This document shows positions 25,714-37,032 of a DNA stretch of 64,000 bases, piece after piece (the first letter of the stretch is position 1; every line of letters begins with the position of its first letter). Where the stretch lies: assembly GCA_963693365.1 (NCBI GenBank), contig CAVNZM010000003.1, positions 4,898,001-4,962,000 on the forward strand, in the 5' to 3' direction. Below the pieces are notes generated by a model that was not told where the DNA came from, ran no database searches, and worked only from the letters and a program-made list of their open reading frames with translations. Both the position numbers and the translations under genes were made by a program. The stretch comes from Amoebidium appalachense. Lineage: Eukaryota; Ichthyosporea.

Positions 25714-28417
25714 CAAGGCCTCGAGAGGGAGAGAGGGGGTGGGGTTGGAAGGTAGGAGGAGGGGACAGAGCGAAACGGGAGAGAGAGGGGTAGAGAGAGA
25801 CACACAGAGAGAAAGAGAAAGGGGGAGAGAGAGGGAGGGAAAAGGAAGGACAGGATCGAGCGAGGGTGTACAGGCCGAGGGATGGATGGAGAGAGGCGGG
25901 GGTGGGGGGAGGGGGGGGGGGGGAGGGGGGAGGGGGGACAATCATAGAATTTAGATCTTTGCATGTGCGTCTCAACAGACACAGGGCCTAAGGGGAAAAT
26001 GGAACTTGAAGAGAGGAATAGGAGGGAGGGCCACATCATATAGTAGGGGGGGGGAGAGAGAGAGAGGTAAGAGAGAGGGGCGGCCGGAGGGAGCTCGAAG
26101 GCCGGGAAGAGGGAGGGTGAGAGTTTGTGCATGTGTGAGTGAGACCTGTGAGAGTAAGTTAGAGAAAAGAGTAAAAAGGGACGAGAGAGGGTAACGGGTG
26201 GGTGTGTGTGTGTGTTTTTTTTTTTTTTTTTTTTTTTTTGGGGGGGGGGGGGAGGGAGGAGGGGGGAGGGGGGGGGGGAGGCCGGGGTTGTGGTTGCCTC
26301 TCACTGTGCAGAGTTCGGAGGGGAGGGTCGGAGGAGATGGAACAGTTACGGGGGCCCGGATCTCAAAGTGCCTTCTGAATACTCTTATGAGATCGTAATG
26401 CTCTGCTACAAGACAACACGCGCGCTGCTGGACAACGAACTAGTAAGAAGCTTATTCAGTTGTTTATTAGGTGTGATAACCACAGGTTTGTAGCAAAACC
26501 CTCTGCACCCGTCTACTAGCCTGAGTTATAACATAGCCTGCCGCGCACACACTACCTCCTGAGTGCACTACGTGTGACATCAAGACAGAAGCTTTTACTT
26601 GGATCACTCATACTGCGCACCGTGATATCAACACGTCACTAAACCAGTAAGCTATAACGTTAGGGACAGAAGACAAGACGCAAAAGCAGACGAAAAAAGG
26701 GCAAACCGCCAGCTACAATAAGCTTCAAAAAGGGCACATTAGGAAAGCACGCTCATTAGGAAAGAAAGTGAAACGGTTACCACCCAAGACACAAACAGTG
26801 GGACTCAAACCTCACCAACCAGCACAAGCAGCTTTGACCCACTCGTGTTTCTCGTTGATATTGCAGCCTACCAGCCCAGGATGCTCAACCTGGCTGCTAT
26901 ACACTAGTTCGGATTGCCTATGTAAAATTCTCATTTGCTTTTTTCGCTCCTGTCAGATCGATTACGTAGGGGTACGTAATGATAGTTGGGGGAAGGGCTA
27001 CTCATATACCAAATGATGATTTCAGTTATCAAAGTTAAAAATATGAGTAGAAAACAGGTTTTGGTCAACTAATTAATATGTAATATTTTTATACATAACG
27101 CGACACACATTTAATGTATAAGCAACATGGGGTGCCCGCCGCATATTTTATGGTGAAAACTAGAAAAAATCTATGGTTTTGTCATAGACGATCGACCAAG
27201 GCCCTGACTGTACATGTTGGAGGCATACAGTAGCCGGACGCGGTTTTGGTGATTTTGACGATGAAGGAAGCGTCGGACATCAACGGTATAATAAATAATT
27301 ATTACGCGTTTTTTTATTTCCGACAACTTTTTATAATGAACCAAAAACTGTTTTTTTAGGAAAAACGAGTGAAACATGCACATCAGAACCTGTAGATTTG
27401 TACTACGGCCCCGGTGGGGTGAGGGCAGCCCTTACCTTGGCCCTTTGGGAATTGGAGGCCAATCAGACGATCCGAATCTTTCCAAAAAACTACGCATACG
27501 AATTCCAGTGGGAATTCCGAACAAGTGTATAGGCGAGACAGATCTAGGATATATATATGAGGTGGATGAGGAGCAGCTGGAACTCTTCGCGGGCAGCATA
27601 GAATCTGTAACTGAATATGTATAAAATTATGTATACAATATGTATGTATGATTTATTGCACGGACTTTTTATTTTTCGGTCAGTGTGCCCTACCAAGTTT
27701 AGGCTTGCTTCTCAGCAGCATGCTACGTTTCCGGAACAGAATATGGCCATATGCCCGAATCTGAAAAAATTGATGACGTATCACTATGTGGTTTTCAAGC
27801 AGCGGTGAGAGACGAAGACCCACCGAGTGGCATTGCAGGGTTGGGCTGGGGTTGGCCAGCTTAACCGTATTGTCCTTTCGCCAATCGTAACGGACAGTTT
27901 CTTAATCCTAACGGAGGGGTTCTTGGGGATCTGCAAGCCCAGCTAAAAACGTCCCTCCAATCACAAAACTCACAATACGCGTTTTTACAAATTAAGTACC
28001 GCAAAATTACAAGCCCTGGACACTTGTCGGGGTTCGATGTTGCTTATGAGAAGCGCTGTAGATATGTTCTTGAACAGAAATATTGAAACATTAGGTACAG
28101 TTAGATATTAGGGGGCCTTAAAGCGTTTATAATGCTATACATCTGATGCGAAAGCTGTTACGACGGCACCCTAACCTTATTCGTATCGGGGTCTTTCGTT
28201 AATCGTAATTACGACGATTTCTTTCGTAATCCCCCCCCTGGGCATTGCGGTGAGGGGATTGGTTTTTTGTCATGCATTAGTTGTGTTGGATTGCTGGTTT
28301 CCATATATAGTTAGTGTGGTTTGGTTTTGATTGTATGTTCTGATTTGGTCAGATGTTAAAGCATTTGATTGGTTTCTTCAGTCTGGCTTCAAATTCCAAA
28401 TGCATCGTGGGAACGGG
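22746..28417. other. Repeat-rich, no recognised gene
   Basis: G/C homopolymers at 22830-23260, (GA)n/(CA)n and G-rich compound tracts at 24220-24530 and 25400-26290. Apparently unique sequence lies at 24.6-25.3 and 26.3-28.4 kb. Frames at 24898-25272, 26768-27016 and 27376-27624 (plus) have unbiased composition but no motif I can name. Confidence 0.5.
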
Positions 28418-28426
28418 TATAAAAAG
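28418..28426 (+). promoter_or_regulatory. Candidate TATA box upstream of DOHH exons
   Basis: TATAAAAAG lies in unique sequence about 590 bases before the first recognised DOHH exon on the same strand. It could be the DOHH promoter, but the first coding exon and ATG were not found, so the link is inference. Confidence 0.3.
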
Positions 28427-28699
28427 CAGTACATGTTTGTATTTCAGTCTTCGGTTTTCGTTTAGCGTTTGTGTGAGTGTCTGGCATCAGAGGTAAAAGG
28501 GATTTGTAGAGTTAGTTGGTTGAACTAGGTTTGGTGGTGCTAGTGTAAAAGCGCACAAACTAGTTGCCTTAGCTAGCTGTCCTTTTTCCTGTTGATTTCC
28601 CCGCCCTCCCAGCCCTGTTGTGGGGATAGATGAAGGGGCGTCCTTGGCCATTGGGCGTTAGGGACACTGTTTCCTTCTTTAGGGTAGGCACACACACAA

Positions 28700-28739
<40 letters not shown>

Positions 28740-28843
28740 ATAGTTTTCATGGTTCGTTAGATGTCAATTAACAGTTATTCATACATATTCTTATAGAGTA
28801 TCTAATTTATTTATTTTTTAAAAAAAATTACTCCCGTACTTGC

Positions 28844-28949
28844 CTCTGATTTCATGTCCATGAGTCTCGGGGAGCCACGACGGTAGCGAGAAATGGTCTT
28901 GCCTCCGGCAATAGCCTGCGCCAAGGCCGTGTGTACAGAGGGCCGTGGG
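28844..28949 (-). other. Exon-like island with possible GC donor
   Basis: On the minus strand, acceptor atgcag and donor GAG|gcaagt (a GC-AG-type site) enclose one spare base plus 35 open codons, including HTALAQAIAGGKTISRYRRG. No family is recognised. It faces opposite to the neighbouring DOHH exon. Confidence 0.25.
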
Positions 28950-29367
28950 CTGCATGCGCAGTCACCTCATGACTGCAGGTCAGATCAAAACTGGCACTCG
29001 TTGTTCTAGCTATAGACTTCTCGTGCTGGTTTCCGCAAACACCGTCATCTCATCTCCATTCTCAAGGACACAAAGCAGGAGCCAGTGGTGCGCCATGAGG
29101 TGGGTGTGCACACGTGCGCATGTACACACGCACGCACGCACGCACGCACGCACACACATACACACGCGCACACAAGACTTTCAAGGACGCAACACACAAG
29201 CACACACACACCTGCACAGATACAGGCGCAGAGGCACAGGCCGCCACACAGCGCTACGTTACGGGAGGAAACCTAAAATCAGATAGTGCACCTAGGCTTC
29301 GCATGCTCATATGCAAGCACACACACCGCTTCAGTGATGCTGTACAGCAAGCACACGCCACACCATA

Positions 29368-29370
<3 letters not shown>

Positions 29371-29443
<73 letters not shown>
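29371..29443. repeat. (CA)n in DOHH intron
   Basis: About 36 uninterrupted CA units on the DOHH sense strand. A second (CA)n lies upstream at about 28702-28738, and another in the next intron at 36669-36736. Confidence 0.95.
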
Positions 29444-29446
<3 letters not shown>

Positions 29447-30126
29447 CACGCACACCATCAAATACAATAATACAGCTAGTGCGCATCGCATAATCTGCTT
29501 TCAACACAAAACTGCTTCCTTGTGTCGACAGTTGCCTATACGAAGAAGCAGTCGATGTCCAACTGCCAGTGGCCATGCTGCAAACCACCTGCCAAAACAC
29601 ATTCACACAATTGCAAACCGAACATGACCCAGTCCATCCTGATAACAAGTCAGAGGGAGGTAAATTTATACATCATGCCCCCCTCCCTCCCTCCCCCCCT
29701 CCCCCTTCACTTCTCTCCCCCCCTCCCCGCCCCCCCCCCCCCCCCCCCCTCATTCCCCCCGCCCCCCCCCCTCCCAGTTCCCTGGGGCTTGCAGGCATAT
29801 TGAAAACACAGGCGAAAAAAAGAATCCTTGTCGTAACGAACAACTGTTTTCTCACTTCCAGAAAGCAAGGTCACGAAGCACTTGTTCCTTACTCTTTTCC
29901 TTTTCCCCACGAATCTCACCCTTTCATCCTTGCTTTAAGAAGATATAGTAATGTAAACTCCTGTCCGTTTTTTAAGTTTGCAACTATCACTGTGTAGCAC
30001 AATCTCACACCCTTCCCCCTTCCCTCCCCCCCACCCCTCCCCCCACCCCCATCCCCACCCCACCCCCTCTCCCTCCCCTCCTGCCTTGTCCCCCCCCCTC
30101 CCCCCCCAACCCCCCACCCACCAACC

Positions 30127-30892
30127 TGTTGGATATTGTGTTCATAGAAGCTAGTTCTAGTGCACGTTGTTCCTTCTGTAAGTCAGAAATGATTGCATCT
30201 TGTGAGGCCAACCTCTGCTCCAGTAGTTGGACTAGTTGCTGCAACTGTAAGTTGTCAGACATAGTGTCGTGTATGATGGGTAACTAGTCTATGTGTTTTG
30301 TGCACTGGAAACGACAGTAGAAAAGTGTAAATCAAACGTTCTGCTTCCCATGTTTGTGACATGGGAGGCACTGCTTTATATAGTCGTTGGCCACCTCATG
30401 GTGGCCTCGTGTGCACCCTGGTGGTGGGCCATGTACAGCATGGCCGAAAAGAGAGCACAATGAAAACAAGTCGTTAAAGATATAAAAGTTAACTGTGCAC
30501 GTTGAGTGGCTAGTTAACTTGCACTAAAGCACACAAATAAACGTGTTTAACACACCAATTGCAGTTAAACGTAAATCTTGCTTCACACAACTAAAAATAT
30601 TCTGAGAATATCCGGGAATAAAGCACACTACCACTCTAAGAATAGAATCCTGTGGCAAATATAGACATGACATCATCTGAACCGGGAATAGCCGAAAAGA
30701 GAGCACAATTAGCACGTTGCTAGTGAAGCTCGTCATTGGTACAGTTTTGGCTCAAACATATAACTACCATATATGAATATGACCGTAAACAAAAGCTCTA
30801 TGCACTCGAGTGAGTGTTGAAACAGTTATTCAATTGCTCAGAAACTTTCTCTAACAGACATTGCTAGCCGGGAGTACCAGTGTACTCCAACA
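30127..30892 (-). repeat. Copia 3' LTR
   Basis: 766 bp, with TATATAAA on the minus strand at 30375-30382. It carries a second copy of the gag N-terminal codons (ATG at 30260-30262), which here run out into flanking DNA. Confidence 0.95.
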
Positions 30893-31078
30893 CCCCTACT
30901 CAATTGGATAATTGTGGTATGAATTAATGCAACTGAGCTCGAGTGCTTCAGGTGCACAAAATACAGACAATAAAGATTCCCCTACTCAATTTTAGTATGG
31001 TACACGTAGTTGCACAGTCGGATGCAACTCTCTCCCCCCCCCTGAAGTATGAGGGCGCAGTTGGTTGATGACGGGTGC

Positions 31079-33430
31079 TCAGCACATGTTGAGCATCCCC
31101 ACGGCCTTGGTGAAGAAAGAGGCAGACAGGGCCTTGGTGAACATGTCGGCCTTGTTGTCAGCAGAAGCCACCGGGACCACAGTGATGTTGCCCAGCAGGT
31201 GATGTTCCTTGACGGAGCAGTAGCGGACGTCGATGTGCTTGGTCTTGGGCTTAACCCCCAGGGTGTCCAGCAGGGCCCGGGCAGACTCATTGTCCCCATG
31301 GATGGGCACCGGGGTGGGCTCATTGATAGGATTAAGGCCCAGGTCGTCCATCACATAGTTGAGCCATAGGGCCTCGTTCGTAGCAGCAGACATGGCCACA
31401 AATTCAGCCTCAGTGGAGCTGTGGGTGGTGATGGACTGGAGCCGAGACACCCAGGACACAGGGGAGGAGTTGATGAAGAAGACATAGCCCGTGGTGGATC
31501 GCCGGGTGTCGCGGTCCTCGGCGTAGTCGGAGTCGGAGTAGCCAACAAGGTTGGGGGGGCCGGGACGGTAGACAATACCCAGGTCGATGGTGGCCAGCAG
31601 GTAGCTTACAACTCTGGTAGCCATAGTCCAGTGGGTGACGGTGGGCGCATGAATGTGTCGAGTAAGGACTCCCAGAGCCTGGGAAATGTCGGGGCGGGTG
31701 GTACGCGCAATCCACAGCAGGGCACCGACCAGGCTGGCATAGTCCTCCTTCTTGCTGTAGGCTGGGGTCTTGTTGCTTTCACTGGCCTGGCCCGGGACGA
31801 TGGGGGTCTTGGTGCCGGACATGTGGGTGAGACGAAAACGGGCAGCCAAGTCGATGATGTGTTGACGATGGCCCAGACGCAGAGACCCGTCCTCCAGCCA
31901 GGTAAGAGTGTGCCCGATGAGCAGGGTAGGACGACCCAGGTCCTTGGCAGAGAAACGAGCATCCAGCTTGGTGAAAAAATCGTCGATGAGCGCATCAGTG
32001 GCGGCCGTCACGGTGAAGTCATCCACGTAGGCAGCAAGGGCAATAAACGTTGGGGTCCCGGCATTCTTGATGAACAGGCACGGGTCAGCAGCACTCACAA
32101 TGAAGCCTTGGTCGAGGAGATGGTCACGGAGGGCCTCATACCACTGGCGCGGTGCCTGTTTTAGGCCGTAGAGCGCCTTGTGGAGCAAGCCGACAGCATG
32201 GGGGGCCGAGGGGTTGACGAAGCCAGGGGGCTGCTCAATGTAGATGGTCTCGTTGACGGTGCCGTTGAGGAATGCTGTGTTGACGTCGATGTGGCGCAGA
32301 GGCAGACCTTGGGCCACGGAGGTAGCCAAAACCAGCCGGATGGTAGCCAGCGCAGCCACAGGTGACTCGGTGACGAAATAGTCCTGGCCAGGCTGCTGGT
32401 AGTTGCCCCGGGCCACAAGCCGGGCCTTGAAAGCAGTGACGTTGCCGACGTTGTCCTGCTTGACCGTAAAGACCCAGCCGACCGGAATGACAGTGGGGCC
32501 ATCCTCTGGACGGGGCACAAGGGTGAAGGTGCCGTTGTCTTCCAGGGCCTTGAGCTCACGGTGTGCAGCCTCCTCCCATTTCAGACGCTGGGGACTCTTG
32601 AGTGCAGCCCGGACAGTCTTGGGGACAACAATGGTGGAAGCCTTGATGGGTGTTGATGCAGGAGCCGTAGCCTGGGGGGCAAGGGGGGCCGTAGCAGCAG
32701 CCACGTTGGCAGTCGGGCCTCGACGTTGGTCGTTGTACACAGCGCCACTACGGGTCGTCCGGGGGAGCCGATGTGCAGGCTCGGGCAGGATCGGAATGTC
32801 CAATTGATCACTCGGCGCTGTCCCATTGGCTGACAGACGAGACGAATCAGATTGCTGATCATTCCGGACGATGTGATTGGCTGGCTGATTTGACGAATCA
32901 GATGACTCCAAAAAATGATGAATTGCCGGTGCGGTCGACCAATCAGATGGGACATCACGGAGGGGGTGCAGAATAGCAGCCTCGTCGAACTGCACGTCAC
33001 GGCTGACGGTCATCTTGTGTGCTGCTGGAATCCAGACCTTGTAGCCCTTGATGTTAGGAGGGTAGCCCACGAAGATGCCCTTGACGGCACGAGGCGCCAG
33101 TTTCGGTGTATCCTGTTGATGGACGTAGCAGGGAGAGCCCCAGACACGGAGCCGGCTGTAGTCGGGAGGAATGCCGGTCCACAGCAGGGCGGGAGACGAT
33201 TGGCTGCCGGTGGCTCGCGACGGGAGCATGTTGCGTATAAAAGCCGCGGTCACAGCTGCCTCGGCCCAGAATCCCACCGGAAGGCCGGACTGCTGCAGGA
33301 GTGCCCGAACCATGTCGAGGAGGGTCCGGTTCAGTCGTTCGGCAGTCCCATTCTGTTGAGGAGAGCCGGTGGTAGTGATCTGATGGCGAATGCCATGCTC
33401 ACGGTTGTAGTCCCCGAAGGCCGTGCCCAT
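31079..33430 (-). CDS. Copia pol: integrase C-part, RT, RNase H
   Basis: Long frame of 783 codons. It begins within the integrase core (TTTGSPQQNGTAERLNRT) and runs through WVFTVKQD and RLVARGN fingers motifs to the reverse transcriptase catalytic box AAYVDDF. RNase H follows (YSDSDYAEDRDTRRSTTGY, then SSTEAEFVAM, then TKHIDVRY). It belongs to the same polyprotein as 33331-34326 but is one base out of frame. The break falls in a G7 run within the conserved integrase Asp-Gly-Gly motif (plus-strand C7 at about 33438-33444). That run looks one base short, either a real indel or a homopolymer sequencing error. The other active-site motifs I looked for are present. Confidence 0.93.
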   Translation of the reverse strand: MGTAFGDYNREHGIRHQITTTGSPQQNGTAERLNRTLLDMVRALLQQSGLPVGFWAEAAVTAAFIRNMLPSRATGSQSSPALLWTGIPPDYSRLRVWGSPCYVHQQDTPKLAPRAVKGIFVGYPPNIKGYKVWIPAAHKMTVSRDVQFDEAAILHPLRDVPSDWSTAPAIHHFLESSDSSNQPANHIVRNDQQSDSSRLSANGTAPSDQLDIPILPEPAHRLPRTTRSGAVYNDQRRGPTANVAAATAPLAPQATAPASTPIKASTIVVPKTVRAALKSPQRLKWEEAAHRELKALEDNGTFTLVPRPEDGPTVIPVGWVFTVKQDNVGNVTAFKARLVARGNYQQPGQDYFVTESPVAALATIRLVLATSVAQGLPLRHIDVNTAFLNGTVNETIYIEQPPGFVNPSAPHAVGLLHKALYGLKQAPRQWYEALRDHLLDQGFIVSAADPCLFIKNAGTPTFIALAAYVDDFTVTAATDALIDDFFTKLDARFSAKDLGRPTLLIGHTLTWLEDGSLRLGHRQHIIDLAARFRLTHMSGTKTPIVPGQASESNKTPAYSKKEDYASLVGALLWIARTTRPDISQALGVLTRHIHAPTVTHWTMATRVVSYLLATIDLGIVYRPGPPNLVGYSDSDYAEDRDTRRSTTGYVFFINSSPVSWVSRLQSITTHSSTEAEFVAMSAATNEALWLNYVMDDLGLNPINEPTPVPIHGDNESARALLDTLGVKPKTKHIDVRYCSVKEHHLLGNITVVPVASADNKADMFTKALSASFFTKAVGMLNMC

Positions 33431-33436
33431 GTACTC

Positions 33437-34326
33437 GCCCCCCCGTCGGACTGAAACACCTGCATGGGAACACCGTGTTGGGTAACCGCCGCCTTGTGGT
33501 ACGTCACATATGCAGCCAGTGTGTCCGACTTCTTGACGAGGGGCACGGCCGTGGTGTGGCCGGTGAATTCGTCGTGGAACGTCGCCAAGTACTGAGCACC
33601 ACCGATCGCGGGAGGGAAGGGGCCGCTGATGTCGCTGTGAACCTTGGCTAGGACCCGGGGAGCTTGGCTAGTTGATTCGGAGAAGGCAACACGGTGGGCT
33701 TTGCCGAGGGCACAGGGCTCACACACACCCGGAGACTTGGCACCGCCACCCACCAACAGGCCTGCAGACTTGATGACCGAGCGTACAGCGTCAATGCCAG
33801 CATGGCCCAGACGGTAGTGCCACGTGTTGAGGTCGGCAGTAACCTTGAGGATACGCGGAGCAGTGGTGGTTTGGGCGTCCGGGGTTGTGTCCGCGCGCAG
33901 AAGAGACACCGCCATGTGGTACAGCTTGGTGCCGACAGCCGAGCCGGTGGCCAGAATTTGATCGCCATAGCACAACTTAACGCCGCCGCGGGTGTCAAAG
34001 CGGGGTAAAACACAGTTGGTAGTTGCCGTGAACACACTGATGAGAGTGTCGGGGATGGAGGGCACGTAGAGTACATCCGTCAGCTGATGCACCGCAGTAA
34101 CGCCGTCGATGGTGCTGGAAAAGAACACGTCGCCCACCCCAAGCACTGCACATGCACCCTTGTCGGCTACTTGGACCGTGGAGTAAGGCGCCGCACGCAT
34201 GTTGATGAACACATCGGGCCGGGGGCACACATGGTCAGTGGCTCCAGAGTCGAGGAGCACCTTGTTGGTGCCACAGTCGTTGCTAGACATGAGGGAAGCC
34301 CGGGGAGCGGCAGCCCCCCCTTGCAC
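33437..34326 (-). CDS. Copia protease and integrase N-part
   Basis: Contains the aspartic protease motif LLDSGATDH, the integrase zinc-binding HYRLGHAG...CEPCALGKAHR, and the first part of the integrase core (KVHSDISGPF, YLATFHDEFTGHT, VFQSDGG). It lies one base (-1) from the gag frame. The overlap contains AAGGGGGGGC, where gag reads AAG GGG GGG, which fits an X XXY YYZ slippery heptamer, so -1 frameshifting is conceivable. It is equally explained by a homopolymer length change. The frame continues to 33331, past the integrase break. Confidence 0.9.
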
Positions 34327-35375
34327 TGTGCCGTAGTGTGGGTAGTAGAGGCAGGGTGGTTGATGCAGGACCCAGGCGGGAGGGGACCACCCTTAGGTTT
34401 GCGGCCGTTGGCACGGTTGCCCCCCTTGCACATGGCGGTAGTGTGACTGGTAGACAGTGGGTGGTTGACGCAGGAACCCTTGGGGTAGGTGCTGGCACGG
34501 TTGTTGCCAGAGTTGCTGTGTTGGCCGTTGCCGTTGGGGCACTGAGACTTGATGTGGCCTGGTTTGCCGCAGCCGTGGCAGATGACAGGTTGAGGAGCCC
34601 GTGTGGTGAAGGCGGCCGGCCCGGAGCTGGTAGTCACACGTGCACGTGGGTGGCTGGTCTCATATGCCCGTAGCTGTTGGAGGAGGCCCATCACGGTAGG
34701 CTTGGGTGTCATCTTGTAGGCAATTACAGGCATTTCGTAGTAAGGCACCTTGCCGAGGTCGTTGGTGAGCTTGGTCAGCACTTGAGCATCACCAATTTGT
34801 GTGCCGTAATCGGCCAGGCGCCGCACGTAGCCGCGGAGTTTCATGGCGTATTTCGTCGCGGTGTCCGTAGGTTCAGGCGTAGAATTCATGTACAGCCCGA
34901 TAAGGTCGTACTGATTGGCCTCAGATTGCTCCAGGTAGTGGGCAGATAGGGCCGACCATATCTCCGCAGGTGTGGTGGTGCGTGTTAACCCTAGGATACA
35001 ACGCACGTCAACCGAGAGTGCTTGCCACAGGTAGGAACGGGCAGTGTCGACCTGTTCACGGGTAGCCGGGTGCTCCGTACTGGGCGCGATGGTGTGGAGA
35101 AGACCAGCACCAGAAAGCTGGACATACATGGTTTCGGCCCATGTGTGGTAGTCCGTGCCTGAATCATTATCAATGCCAGTGAAGAGAGGGATGTCGACCT
35201 TGAACTTGATGGAATCATTACGTGAGGGGCCCATAACCCTGTTGGACATTGTGTTCATAGAAGCTAGTTCTAGTGCACGTTGTTCCTTCTGTAAGTCAGA
35301 AATGATTGCATCTTGTGAGGCCAACCTCTGCTCCAGTAGTTGGACTAGTTGCTGCAACTGTAAGTTGTCAGACAT
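34167..35375 (-). CDS. Copia gag, initiating inside the 5' LTR
   Basis: 402 residues. The ATG at 35375 lies within the LTR. The first 45 or so codons are LTR-encoded and form a Leu/Gln-rich coiled-coil-like segment (LQLQQLVQLLEQRLASQ). The frame then crosses the primer-binding site, read as RVMGP, into typical copia gag (HTWAETMYVQL, then EIWSALSAHYLEQ). A CCHC knuckle (CHGCGKPGHIKSQC) follows, then two tandem C-x2-H-x6-H-x4-C units (GSCVNHP...HTTAMCKGG and GSCINHP...HTTAQCKGG). A TATA box at 35488-35495 would start transcription about 90 bases before this ATG, so LTR initiation is plausible. Downstream Mets exist near residue 41, so the start is inferred. Confidence 0.88.
   Translation of the reverse strand: MSDNLQLQQLVQLLEQRLASQDAIISDLQKEQRALELASMNTMSNRVMGPSRNDSIKFKVDIPLFTGIDNDSGTDYHTWAETMYVQLSGAGLLHTIAPSTEHPATREQVDTARSYLWQALSVDVRCILGLTRTTTPAEIWSALSAHYLEQSEANQYDLIGLYMNSTPEPTDTATKYAMKLRGYVRRLADYGTQIGDAQVLTKLTNDLGKVPYYEMPVIAYKMTPKPTVMGLLQQLRAYETSHPRARVTTSSGPAAFTTRAPQPVICHGCGKPGHIKSQCPNGNGQHSNSGNNRASTYPKGSCVNHPLSTSHTTAMCKGGNRANGRKPKGGPLPPGSCINHPASTTHTTAQCKGGLPLPGLPSCLATTVAPTRCSSTLEPLTMCAPGPMCSSTCVRRLTPRSK
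35227..35239 (-). other. Copia primer-binding site (tRNA-iMet anticodon arm)
   Basis: Minus-strand GGGTTATGGGCCC directly follows the LTR. It is complementary to the anticodon stem-loop of initiator tRNA-Met (…GGGCCCAUAACCC…). Drosophila copia and yeast Ty5 are known to prime from an internally cleaved half of this tRNA. Confidence 0.88.
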
Positions 35376-36011
35376 AGTGTCGTGTATGATGGGTAACTAG
35401 TCTATGTGTTTTGTGCACTGGAAACGACAGTAGAAAAGTGTAAATCAAACGTTCTGCTTCCCATGTTTGTGACATGGGAGGCACTGCTTTATATAGTCGT
35501 TGGCCACCTCATGGTGGCCTCGTGTGCACCCTGGTGGTGGGCCATGTACAGCATGGCCGAAAAGAGAGCACAATGAAAACAAGTCGTTAAAGATATAAAA
35601 GTTAACTGTGCACGTTGAGTGGCTAGTTAACTTGCACTAAAGCACACAAATAAACGTGTTTAACACACCAATTGCAGTTTAACTTAAACGTAAATCTTGC
35701 TTCACACAACTAAAAATATTCTGAGAATATCCGGGAATAAAGCACACTACCACTCTAAGAATAGAATCCTGTGGCAAATATAGACATGACATCATCTGAA
35801 CCGGGAATAGCCGAAAAGAGAGCACAATTAGCACGTTGCTAGTGAAGCTCGTCATTGGTACAGTTTTGGCTCAAACATATAACTACCATATATGAATATG
35901 ACCGTAAACAAAAGCTCTATGCACTCGAGTGAGTGTTGAAACAGTTATTCAATTGCTCAGAAACTTTCTCTAACAGACATTGCTAGCCGGGAGTACCAGT
36001 GTACTCCAACA
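35240..36011 (-). repeat. Copia 5' LTR
   Basis: 772 bp with TATATAAA at 35488-35495 on the minus strand. Its 3' end encodes the gag N-terminus. Confidence 0.95.
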
Positions 36012-36016
36012 CAACC

Positions 36017-36047
<31 letters not shown>

Positions 36048-36668
36048 AAAAAAAAAAAGGCCGGTGAAGCGCTTGCAGCCCTGGGCAAGGCGGAGTTCAT
36101 TCCTCTGATGAAGGAACACGTGAATGACCCGTGTGTGGAGGTTGCTGAGACGTGCACGATTGGGTTAAAGAGGCTGGAGTGGCTGCATAACCCAGAGAGG
36201 AAGGAGGGAGTGGATGTACGTGGGTGTACACGGGCACACAAACTTACACATGCATATGCACATGCGCGTACAGGCACAAATTAGCACAGACAGATGCACG
36301 CATGGGTAAACAGGCACACCGGCACACGGCATATTGACACATGTTGATGCACACACCATTGCACACAATTGCACATACACACACGCGCACACACACACAC
36401 AGCTAGACAAACGCATGCACACGAATAGGCTACCTGTTGCTTCACATGCACACATCACACGGGTGTGTGCATGCACACATAAATGCACACAAGCATACAA
36501 ATAGGGCTCCCACCTGTACACCTTCCAATATGCTCCCTGATTGTAAAAGAGAACCCCCCCACCCCCCACCCTTTTCATCCGATTTTTTCCCCTCACATCA
36601 CTCAAACTATCCGATTCTGTGTTGTATGGTTGTGGGATTCCTCCTCTCCCCCCCCCCCCCCCCCCAAT

Positions 36669-36736
<68 letters not shown>
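36669..36736. repeat. (CA)n in DOHH intron
   Basis: About 34 CA units, preceded by poly-C. Confidence 0.95.
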
Positions 36737-36738
<2 letters not shown>

Positions 36739-37008
36739 TAGTTTGGTGTTAGGATTTCATATCTTGCTTTATCATGGGCTTTGTTTTTGATTTGTGTCTT
36801 TCGTTACTCTGTAAGACACAGGCCAACCCCCCCCCCCCCCCCCCCCTTCCCCCGGGGCGCCTTGGAATGTATTCTTTCAAGTTTATAAGTCTCTATTCTC
36901 CTCCCTTCTTTTAATCACCACACGCTAAACACCTAATCTTTCAATTCTCATTCCCGACGCCTAGAAATAGAAATAGAAAAAGTCACTAACCCTTACCTTT
37001 ACAGTCAG

Positions 37009-37032
37009 GGACCCTACTTCAGTGTTGATCAC
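37009..37032 (+). repeat. Partial duplicate of DOHH exon start
   Basis: The sequence agtcag|GGACCCTACTTCAGTGTTGATC repeats the acceptor and first 22 or so bases of the true exon at 37128, 119 bases earlier. It creates a decoy 3' splice site. Similar intron words (cactaac, accctt) precede both. Confidence 0.75.

Larger units (their letters stand above)
30127..36011 (-). mobile_element. Full-length Ty1/copia LTR retrotransposon
   Basis: Element of 5885 bp with 5-bp target duplication caacc (30122-30126 and 36012-36016). The LTRs begin TGTTGGA and end TCCAACA on the element strand. By eye the LTRs differ by one substitution (position 30134 versus 35247) and one 6-bp indel, so insertion was recent. 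Order on the minus strand is LTR, PBS, gag, protease, integrase, RT, RNase H, polypurine GAGTAGGGG, LTR, which is the copia order (integrase before RT). Coding frames are nearly intact, broken only at two G7 runs. It sits in a DOHH intron, antisense to DOHH. Confidence 0.95.

Noticed and set aside
30005-30262. Small frame starting with the gag N-terminus at the left of the copia
   Set aside because: It is the gag start codon region duplicated in the 3' LTR running into flanking C-rich DNA, not a separate gene.
31049-34446. Plus-strand frames of 100-250 codons over the copia interior
   Set aside because: They are antisense shadows of the GC-rich pol and gag frames, without motifs of their own.
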